From Nitrospira moscoviensis (lineage in GTDB: Bacteria > Nitrospirota > Nitrospiria > Nitrospirales > Nitrospiraceae), in the NCBI RefSeq assembly GCF_001273775.1, contig NZ_CP011801.1, positions 868,001 to 932,000 of the forward strand: a DNA stretch of 64,000 bases, read 5' to 3'. This document shows, piece by piece, positions 57,620-64,000 of the stretch. Each line of letters starts with the position of its first letter. Position 1 is the first letter of the stretch. Made by a program: the position numbers and the translations under genes. The notes beneath the pieces were generated by a model. It saw nothing but the letters and a program-made list of their open reading frames with translations, was not told the DNA's origin and searched no databases.

Positions 57620-57967
57620 TTACGGCTTGGCCGAGATCAGCACGTAGTGCAACTCACTCTGCAAGCCCAGCCGCTCGGCCCAGGACCAGAGATAGTCGAG
57701 ATCGAGGCAAATCTGACTGTTATCAACGATTGCCATGGCATCATCGAAATCGCCTGGCCTGCCGGCGGCCAGCTTGAGGAGGATCACATCTTCAGGTGAC
57801 CGCGATTCGTTGAAGGTTTTCGAGATTGCGAGCGCCGCGTCCGACAACCGGCACACTCGGAGAATGCCCTCTTCGGGAGTTGAGGCGTAATCGCTTGAAC
57901 TGAGCTGCGCCGCGGTCACGTGGAGCTTGCGCAGCCAGATCGGTGGATCATCGGGATCAATCGGCAT
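57620..57967 (-). CDS. Hypothetical protein resembling a nucleotidyltransferase C-terminal domain
   Basis: 115 aa, not fully recognised. The segment [25 protein letters not shown], then [19 protein letters not shown], resembles the C-terminal helical part of AbiEii/DUF-type nucleotidyltransferases (pattern: ED-x2-L-K-L-x-AGR-x2-D-x2-D). The catalytic N-terminal half (GSxxRxTxDxD) is missing. It could be a truncated toxin partner or a small stand-alone helical protein. It has a plausible ATG at 57967 and no strong Shine-Dalgarno. Confidence 0.55.
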   Translation of the reverse strand: MPIDPDDPPIWLRKLHVTAAQLSSSDYASTPEEGILRVCRLSDAALAISKTFNESRSPEDVILLKLAAGRPGDFDDAMAIVDNSQICLDLDYLWSWAERLGLQSELHYVLISAKP

Positions 57968-57996
57968 GGGGACATGATAGCCTAGGAGCAGGGGTC

Positions 57997-58596
57997 TTAG
58001 GTGGACCGTAGCTCTGCAAGAATCTTAGACACCTCTTCGGCCAGCCGTTTTCGGTCGGCTGTGCCGTCCAAGACATAATCGGCCCGGCGGCGCTTGTGGC
58101 TCAGCGGCATCTGGCTTTTGATCCGCCGGAGCGCGTCGGTGCGAGTCAGCCCATTGCGTTTCTTCAGACGAGCAATTTGCGTGTCACGGTCTGCGGTAAC
58201 GACGGCGATCTTGTCGACTCGCTTGTCGATGCCCGCCTCGAAGAGGAGTGGCACGTCATAGACGACCACGGCCTTGGGATTGCTTCGACTCGCCTGCCTT
58301 GTCAGCCTTTCCTGCTCCCGTGCGACTCGCGGGTGGATGATGCCTTCGAGCCGGCGGAGCTTCTTCTTGTCATGGAAGACGATCGCGCCGAGAGCGTGGC
58401 GGTTGATCGTCCGATCGGGATTCAGGATCTGACGCCCGAATGTCCGGACGATCTGCCGCCAGGCCGGCTTGCCGGGCTTCACGACCTCCCGCGCCAGTTC
58501 GTCGGCGTCGATCACCACCGCGCCGTAGCGCCGGAACATGGTTGCCACAGTCGTTTTCCCCGTTGCGACCCCGCCGGTGACCCCCACGAGAATCAT
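57997..58596 (-). CDS. coaE: Dephospho-CoA kinase
   Basis: 199 aa from ATG 58596, where MILVGVTGGVATGKTTVATMF begins (Walker A GGVATGKT). VIDADELAREVVKPGKPAWRQIVRTFG and VVVYDVPLLFEAGIDK carry the substrate-binding Asp and Arg. Last step of coenzyme A synthesis. A longer start at 58626 is possible but adds only MTPRMISSA-type residues. It reads divergently from the beta-helix gene. Confidence 0.93.
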   Translation of the reverse strand: MILVGVTGGVATGKTTVATMFRRYGAVVIDADELAREVVKPGKPAWRQIVRTFGRQILNPDRTINRHALGAIVFHDKKKLRRLEGIIHPRVAREQERLTRQASRSNPKAVVVYDVPLLFEAGIDKRVDKIAVVTADRDTQIARLKKRNGLTRTDALRRIKSQMPLSHKRRRADYVLDGTADRKRLAEEVSKILAELRST

Positions 58597-58642
58597 GGCG
58601 GCGGAGCTTATCATGCGAGGTGTCACCCCACAACAAACCTGA

Positions 58643-58672
58643 TTGACATCTGTCGGCAGCCGCCTGTAAGAC
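58643..58672 (+). promoter_or_regulatory. Promoter of the beta-helix gene
   Basis: TTGACA (58643-58648) and TAAGAC (58667-58672) are 18 bases apart. The expected start near 58680 is at the ATG (58681), so the transcript would be leaderless. Confidence 0.55.
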
Positions 58673-58680
58673 GTTACGCC

Positions 58681-59718
58681 ATGCGGGTTCGCGTGTCCCT
58701 CCTGTCGGTGCTCTCACTGCTGCTGATTGTTCCATCGATCAACGCGGAACAGGGTGCCACGCAGGCGCCCAGAACGATCGTCGTCGCTCTTGACGGGTCC
58801 GGCGATTTCACGTCGATTCAAGAGGCCGTCGATCATGCCAAGAAGGGCGATACGGTGTTTGTGAAGCCCGGCGCATATCCCCAGGATCTCACCGTCCATA
58901 GTAAGGAAAAGATCAAGCTGGTCGGCGCGGGGGTGGATCAAGTCACGATGTTGGGGCGCGACGATGTCGTGGGCGTGTTGCACGTCGGCAAGTGGCCGTA
59001 CGGCGCGACGGACATTGAAATCAGCGGCCTCACGATCAACGAGCATGGCGGCCATGCCTTGGGCATCTTCAACGGCAAGGGCATCACGCTCCGCAACCTT
59101 CGCGTCAAGGGCATGCTGTTCGGGCAGCAGGTGCAGGACGTGCGTATTGAAGATTGCGTGATCGGCGGGAGCGAGACGACCGGGGTCCAGTTCGCGGATT
59201 CGCAGGCCACGCTGGTCGGGAATTTCATCCACGATAACGATCATGGGGTGAACGTGGCCGGGAAGTCCGAGGTCCGGCTCGAACGCAATATCATTACCCG
59301 GAGCCTGTTCGAAGCCGTCGTCGTGACCGACAAAGCCAAGGCCGTCCTGGTCAGCAATACCCTCGTGAAGAACGGCGGGGGAGCCGCATTTCTCGGATCC
59401 TCCCAAAGTGAAGTGTCCGGAAACGTCGTCGGCCTCAATAAGGTCGGCTTTCTGTTTGCCGGTTCAGGCCGGGCGGCCATGTCCTATAACGCCCTCTACA
59501 ATAGCGAAGCCGACTACGTCAGAGCCGGCTCGCCGAACACCCCGGCTCCCGACCTGGGATCCGCCTCCGATATCGTCGCCGACCCCCGGTTCGTCGATGC
59601 CGAGCATGATGACTTCCGCCTACGTGCCGATACCACGCTGCTCAATAAGGGGCAGTTTCCTTATCTCGGTGCGCTGCCTCCTCTCTCGCCGGCCTCAGCC
59701 AATCACCAGAAAAAGTAG
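58681..59718 (+). CDS. Secreted right-handed beta-helix (NosD/pectin-lyase-like) protein
   Basis: 345 aa. Signal peptide of about 22 residues. A DUF1565-like segment (GSGDFTSIQEAVDHAKKGDTVFVKPGAYPQDLTVHSKEKIKLVG) is followed by parallel beta-helix coils: GITLRNLRVKGMLFGQQVQDVRIEDCVIGG, ATLVGNFIHDNDHGVNVAG, EVRLERNIITRSLFEAVVVTD. The fold binds or cleaves polysaccharides in some relatives, while others are structural. No catalytic signature was seen. Start ATG 58681, without a Shine-Dalgarno. A large upstream in-frame extension (to 58096) is antisense to coaE. Confidence 0.8.
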   Translation: MRVRVSLLSVLSLLLIVPSINAEQGATQAPRTIVVALDGSGDFTSIQEAVDHAKKGDTVFVKPGAYPQDLTVHSKEKIKLVGAGVDQVTMLGRDDVVGVLHVGKWPYGATDIEISGLTINEHGGHALGIFNGKGITLRNLRVKGMLFGQQVQDVRIEDCVIGGSETTGVQFADSQATLVGNFIHDNDHGVNVAGKSEVRLERNIITRSLFEAVVVTDKAKAVLVSNTLVKNGGGAAFLGSSQSEVSGNVVGLNKVGFLFAGSGRAAMSYNALYNSEADYVRAGSPNTPAPDLGSASDIVADPRFVDAEHDDFRLRADTTLLNKGQFPYLGALPPLSPASANHQKK

Positions 59719-59850
59719 CTGTTTAACAAGGACATAGCCGCCTTCGGTGACAGCGGGGATGCGTGTGGTATGCTTTCTGTACGAGACAGCCCCTTCCGAC
59801 TCAAGAAACACGTTCAACGGGCCGAGAAGGATTCAACAAGGAGGTCGCCC

Positions 59851-60036
59851 TTGGCTAGCTTCCGCAAGGATCTGGAAAAACTCCCCGGAGACGGCATTCC
59901 TTCCTTGGAAGATATGGAATCAGGCAAACTGGTCGGCGCCGTCCTGCCGATGTCCGAGCAGGCGCAGAAGCAGATGCGCAACAGCATCGAAGTGATCGAT
60001 TATCTCCTCAATCAGGAACGGGTGATCTGGAGCTGA
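59851..60036 (+). CDS. Small acidic hypothetical protein, 61 aa
   Basis: TTG 59851 lies six bases after a perfect AAGGAGG, so a rare start codon appears genuine. The protein (LASFRKDLEKLPGDGIPSLED, then MESGKLVGAVLPMSEQAQKQ and MRNSIEVIDYLLNQERVIWS) is soluble and helical, with no recognised family. The alternative frame start at 59770 lacks a Shine-Dalgarno. It stands alone between the beta-helix gene and the carbohydrate enzymes. A hairpin (60120-60145, GACCCACA arms) follows. Confidence 0.6.
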   Translation: MASFRKDLEKLPGDGIPSLEDMESGKLVGAVLPMSEQAQKQMRNSIEVIDYLLNQERVIWS

Positions 60037-60267
60037 TCGCTCGCTCCCTCCGGCCTCCCCGGTCTCAGTCGAATCTTCCTTTCATATCTGGTTCGTTGTA
60101 AGGCTTGCCACCCTCTCTCGACCCACAGGCGAGTGCTTGTGGGTCATCAATAATCGACCGAAAAGAAAAGGGGATGACCGAGTCCCAGGGACTTGCCCTG
60201 ACGCTTGAAATGCTTGGGCGATCGGCGCATCGTAACCGTGAGTCCGCAGACCGGTAGGAAAAGCCGT

Positions 60268-62946
60268 ATGGCGAAGACAAGACCATCCCCATCAGCGCCT
60301 CCACCCGTCCAAGCCGAGCAGCAGCGGCTGCAGGAAGACGCGAGGCGCGAGAAACACTGGAAGCGCTGGGGCCCGTACCTGAGCGAGCGCGCCTGGGGCA
60401 CCGTTCGGGAAGATTACAGCTCCTACGGCACCGCCTGGGAATACTTTCCGCACGACCATGCCCGTTCCCGGGCCTACCGCTGGAATGAAGACGGGCTCGC
60501 CGGCATCTCCGACCGGCACCAATTCGTCTGCTTCGCGATCGCCCTCTGGAACGGCCGGGATCCCATCCTGAAAGAACGGCTCTTCGGCCTGACAGGCAAC
60601 GAGGGCAACCACGGCGAAGACGTGAAAGAGTATTACTACTACCTCGACTCCACGCCGACGCATTCCTATATGAAGTACCTCTACAAGTACCCGCAGGGTG
60701 AATTTCCTTATAACCGGCTGGTGGAAGAAAACCGGCGGCGCGGGCGGCGCGATCTGGAATTCGAGCTGATCGACACGGGCGTGTTTGACGAAGACCGGTA
60801 TTTCGATGTGGTGGTCGAGTATGCCAAGGCCTCCCCGGAGGATCTTTTGATCCGCATCCAGGTCTGTAATCGCGGGCCTGACTTGGCGGAGCTCACCCTC
60901 CTGCCGACGCTCTGGTTCCGCAACACCTGGTCCTGGGGATTGGACGTCCGCCGGCCGCGCATCAAGGCAGTCGAGGCTGCCCAAGACCTGAGCGCCGTGG
61001 AGTTCATCCACGACTATTACGGCCGCCGGCGACTGCTCTTCGGCGGACACCCGACCCTGTTGTTCACCGAGAATGAGACGAACACGCGCCGGCTGTACGG
61101 GGATGCGCACGGCGCGCGTTATGTCAAAGACAGCATCAACGATTACATCGTGCGCGGCGACAAGGAGGCGGTCAATCCCGAGCAAATCGGATCAAAAGTC
61201 GCCGCGCAATATGTCTTGTCTCTTGAACCGGGGGCGACCGAGACGGTGTCTCTCCGCTTAACCAACGACGGGGAGGCGGCTCGTTGCGGGGGGGGCGCAT
61301 TCAACGATGTGTTCACGCAGCGGCTGTGGGAGGCGAATGAGTTCTACGATGCCTTGGCTCCGGCCGATCTTTCGAGCGATGCTCGGCTGGTGCAGCGGCA
61401 GGCCTTTGCCGGACTACTCTGGAGCAAGCAGTTCTATCACTACGATATCTCACGCTGGCTCAAGGGTGACCCGGCCGGCCCCGAGCCGCCACGGGAACGG
61501 CTGAAGGGCCGCAATGCGGACTGGACGCACCTCTACAACGCGGATGTCGTCTCGATGCCCGATAAATGGGAATACCCCTGGTATGCGGCCTGGGACCTGG
61601 CGTTCCACTGCATTCCATTGGCCGTCGTCGATCCGACCTTCGCCAAGGAGCAGCTTATCCTCATGCTCCGAGAATGGTACATGCATCCCAACGGCCAGAT
61701 CCCGGCCTATGAATGGGCCTTCGGCGACGTGAACCCGCCGGTGCATGCTTGGGCGGCTTGGCGCGTCTACAAGATCGAAAAAAAGCGAAAGGGGGCGGGG
61801 GATCGCGTCTTCTTGGAACGGGTGTTCCACAAGCTGCTGCTCAACTTTACGTGGTGGGTGAATCGCAAGGACGCCGAAGGCAAAAACATCTTCCAGGGCG
61901 GATTTCTCGGGCTCGACAACATCGGCGTCTTCGACCGAAGCGCGCCGCTTCCCACGGGGGGCCACATCGAGCAATCGGACGCGACCAGTTGGATGGGCAT
62001 GTACTGCCTGAACATGCTCTCCATCGCGCTGGAGCTGGCCCGTGGGAACCGCGCCTACGAGGACGTCGCGAGCAAGTTCTTCGAACATTTCGTCTACATC
62101 TGCCGGGCGATGAACAACATCGGCGGCGAGCAGATCGAGCTGTGGGACCGGGAGGACGGCTTCTTCTACGACGTGCTGCATTTGCCGGACGGCAAGACCT
62201 GCCATATGAAGGTGCGGTCGATGGTCGGCCTGATCCCCCTGTTCGCGGTGGAAACCCTCGATTCTGATTTGGTGGACAGCCTGCCGCGGTTCAAGCACCG
62301 GATGCAGTGGTTCATCGAGAACAAGCCCGATTTCAGCGCGCACGTGGAGACGCAAAGCCACGACGGGGGCGTGCGGCGCTTTCTCTCCCTCGTCGACCGC
62401 CATCGGCTGCGGTCCGTACTGCGCTATATGTTGGACGAGCAGGAATTCCTCTCGCCCTACGGCATTCGCGCCCTCTCCCGCTACCACAAGGACCACCCGT
62501 ATGTGCTCTCGGTGATGGGCCGCGAGCATCGCGTCGATTATGAGCCGGCCGAATCCGGCACCGGTTTGTTCGGCGGCAATAGCAACTGGCGGGGGCCCAT
62601 CTGGTTCCCGGTGAACTATCTGTTGATCGAATCGCTGCAGAAGTTTCACTATTTTCTCGGCGACGGCTATACGGTGGAGTACCCGACGGGGTCGGGCCGG
62701 GCCATCCCCCTCAATCAGGTTGCCGCAGAGCTCTCGCGCCGGCTGACGCATCTCTTCCTGTTGGATCGGCAAGGGCGGCGGCCGGTGTTCGGTGGCGCCA
62801 AAAAATTCCACGCTGATCCGCTCTGGCGCGATGCGATTCCCTTCCACGAATATTTTCACGGCGACAACGGAGCCGGCATCGGCGCCAGCCACCAAACCGG
62901 GTGGACGGGATTGGTGGCGAAGCTCATCCAACAAAGCGGCGAGTGA
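60268..62946 (+). CDS. GH63-like glycosidase (MGH1-like domain)
   Basis: 892 aa from ATG 60268. N-terminal segment about 40-300 has [49 protein letters not shown], typical of bacterial GH63/MGH1-like enzymes; the (alpha/alpha)6 catalytic barrel follows (about 380-880) with [81 protein letters not shown] and [17 protein letters not shown]. Such proteins hydrolyse alpha-glucosides; the acid and base residues probably lie in WDLAF and DATSW. Operon with the debranching enzyme 19 bases downstream. The role is likely storage- or compatible-solute metabolism. Confidence 0.85.
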   Translation: MAKTRPSPSAPPPVQAEQQRLQEDARREKHWKRWGPYLSERAWGTVREDYSSYGTAWEYFPHDHARSRAYRWNEDGLAGISDRHQFVCFAIALWNGRDPILKERLFGLTGNEGNHGEDVKEYYYYLDSTPTHSYMKYLYKYPQGEFPYNRLVEENRRRGRRDLEFELIDTGVFDEDRYFDVVVEYAKASPEDLLIRIQVCNRGPDLAELTLLPTLWFRNTWSWGLDVRRPRIKAVEAAQDLSAVEFIHDYYGRRRLLFGGHPTLLFTENETNTRRLYGDAHGARYVKDSINDYIVRGDKEAVNPEQIGSKVAAQYVLSLEPGATETVSLRLTNDGEAARCGGGAFNDVFTQRLWEANEFYDALAPADLSSDARLVQRQAFAGLLWSKQFYHYDISRWLKGDPAGPEPPRERLKGRNADWTHLYNADVVSMPDKWEYPWYAAWDLAFHCIPLAVVDPTFAKEQLILMLREWYMHPNGQIPAYEWAFGDVNPPVHAWAAWRVYKIEKKRKGAGDRVFLERVFHKLLLNFTWWVNRKDAEGKNIFQGGFLGLDNIGVFDRSAPLPTGGHIEQSDATSWMGMYCLNMLSIALELARGNRAYEDVASKFFEHFVYICRAMNNIGGEQIELWDREDGFFYDVLHLPDGKTCHMKVRSMVGLIPLFAVETLDSDLVDSLPRFKHRMQWFIENKPDFSAHVETQSHDGGVRRFLSLVDRHRLRSVLRYMLDEQEFLSPYGIRALSRYHKDHPYVLSVMGREHRVDYEPAESGTGLFGGNSNWRGPIWFPVNYLLIESLQKFHYFLGDGYTVEYPTGSGRAIPLNQVAAELSRRLTHLFLLDRQGRRPVFGGAKKFHADPLWRDAIPFHEYFHGDNGAGIGASHQTGWTGLVAKLIQQSGE

Positions 62947-62965
62947 AGCATCCTTAGGGCGCAGG

Positions 62966-64000
62966 ATGAAAATCGCAGAACCAGAGTGCCAGAACCTCGA
63001 TCATGCTCTGAGCTTGGAATGGCTCGAAACGAATGGCCGGGGCGGCTTTGCGTCCGGGACGGTGGCGGGAGCCAATACCCGCCGCTACCATGCGTTGCTG
63101 CTCGTCGCGCGAAAGCCGCCGAGCGAGCGGATCGTCCTGGTCAATCACCTCGAGGAATGGCTCGAGATCGGTGAGCAGGCGTTCCCGCTCACGACCAATC
63201 TCTATCCGGGTGCGATTCACCCCGCGGGCTATATTCACTGCACGTCGTTCGAATTGAATCCCTGGCCGACGTGGGCATACCGCATCGGCGGAATCACGGT
63301 CCAACGAGAAATTCTCTGCGTGCGGGGCCGCGATCTGATCCTGCTTCGATGGTCCCTGAAGGGGAAGACGAAGAAGCCGATCCGGCTCCGTCTCCGTCCG
63401 AAGCTGACCGGTCGCGACTATCATGCGCTGCATCGCGAGAATGAAGTCTTGAAGAACGAAGCGCGGGTTCAGAAGAGGGGCGTCGAATGGCAGCCGTATC
63501 AGGATCTGCCCGCCGTGCGGGCGTTTCATGCCGGAATCTATCGGCACGCGCCCGAATGGTATCGACGCATCGAATTGCCGATGGAGCGGCAGCGGGGACT
63601 CGACTATGAGGAAGATTGGTGGTCGCCCGGTGAATTCATCGCCGATCTGTCGTCCGCTACTCCGGCCTTTCTCGCGTTGACCAGCGAGCCGATGGCGCCG
63701 GTCGACGTGGACTCGCTCGTCCGTTCGGAAAAAGCCAGGCGCCGGAAGGTACAGGCCGCCATCCCAACCAAAGACGATCTGGCTCAGCGGCTCTGGCTCG
63801 CCACCGAGGCCTATCTCTGCGAGCGGGGCTCCGGACAGACCGTCGTCGCCGGCTATCCGTGGTTCACCGATTGGGGGCGCGACACCTTCATGTCGCTGCC
63901 GGGTCTCTGTCTGGTGACCGGACGGTACGATGTCGCCCGGCAGATCATCGAGTCCTTCGCGGCTCACGTTTCCGAGGGCATGATCCCGAATCGATTCCCC
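62966..64000 (+). CDS. Glycogen debranching enzyme (GDE), N-terminal part, cut by window edge
   Basis: The frame runs 345 codons from ATG 62966 to the edge without a stop. It opens MKIAEPECQNLDHALSLEWLETNGRGGFASG then TVAGANTRRYHALLLV, the bacterial GDE_N signature. The later TDWGRDTFMSLPGLCLVTGRYDVAR begins the GH133-type catalytic domain with its conserved Asp. These enzymes remove alpha-1,6 branches of glycogen; archaeal-type members have glucosidase activity only. Partnered with the GH63-like gene. Confidence 0.9.
   Translation, partial: MKIAEPECQNLDHALSLEWLETNGRGGFASGTVAGANTRRYHALLLVARKPPSERIVLVNHLEEWLEIGEQAFPLTTNLYPGAIHPAGYIHCTSFELNPWPTWAYRIGGITVQREILCVRGRDLILLRWSLKGKTKKPIRLRLRPKLTGRDYHALHRENEVLKNEARVQKRGVEWQPYQDLPAVRAFHAGIYRHAPEWYRRIELPMERQRGLDYEEDWWSPGEFIADLSSATPAFLALTSEPMAPVDVDSLVRSEKARRRKVQAAIPTKDDLAQRLWLATEAYLCERGSGQTVVAGYPWFTDWGRDTFMSLPGLCLVTGRYDVARQIIESFAAHVSEGMIPNRFP

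Noticed and set aside
62954..63967. 337-aa minus-strand frame at the right end
   Set aside because: Antisense to the debranching enzyme, whose plus-strand frame has the TDWGRDT signature.

Overview
This 64 kb window is a piece of a high-GC, Gram-negative-type bacterial chromosome. Evidence for an outer membrane includes an outer-membrane beta-barrel ending in Phe, several lipobox lipoproteins, a LapA/LapB-like protein and MacA-type adaptors. The combination of thiC with a Thi4-type thiazole synthase, a mutS2, split MacB-like permease pairs, a trehalose/glycogen-type GH63-like plus debranching-enzyme pair, and many small toxin-antitoxin (TA) modules fits Nitrospira (Nitrospirota) best. That assignment is inference from gene content, not from a database search. 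Both window edges cut genes: a HigB/RelE-like toxin at the left edge (minus strand) and a glycogen debranching enzyme at the right edge.

Bases 1-11,200 are accessory. They hold a partial HigB-like toxin under a perfect 34-bp palindrome, a PhoD-like phosphatase, BrnT/BrnA, an XRE antitoxin and a truncated second copy of it, a GIY-YIG nuclease, VapB/VapC and MntA/HepT, mixed with small secreted or membrane proteins. From about 11.3 kb the window is mostly core metabolism. A minus-strand thiamine run (TPP riboswitch, thiC, thi4) is followed by TPR, pseudo-receiver and YgfZ-like genes. Then come nadA, ileS-lspA, uppP, an HhH lipoprotein and a MacA/ATPase/two-permease exporter. An HD-GYP gene follows, then a minus-strand HTH-mraZ-rusA operon, fmdB-comF, a LolD-like ATPase overlapping a pyrD-type dehydrogenase, and a large FtsX-type permease.

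Bases 36.7-43.3 kb read leftward as rplU-rpmA-obg-proB-nadD-rsfS-lapAB-like-bioB, a ribosome/cofactor operon with several overlaps. Bases 45-48.6 kb are a minus-strand lower-glycolysis operon gapA-pgk-tpiA-secG, with a strong promoter and an attenuator-like hairpin in the gapA leader. The right end carries mutS2, a secreted Lon-like protease, a sigma-54 activator, queG, trxB-thiI, coaE, a beta-helix protein and the two carbohydrate enzymes.

Three structural signals are not explained by the genes. (1) A family of long interspersed hairpins (about 110-125 bp) occurs three times between genes. (2) Five genes have a -10-like hexamer only 6-8 bases before the start codon with no Shine-Dalgarno, suggesting leaderless transcripts. 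(3) A 9-bp tandem repeat occurs both in the leader and, inverted, in the first codons of a pseudo-receiver gene, so its ribosome binding site could sit in a hairpin loop. No rRNA, tRNA, CRISPR array or intact insertion sequence was recognised.
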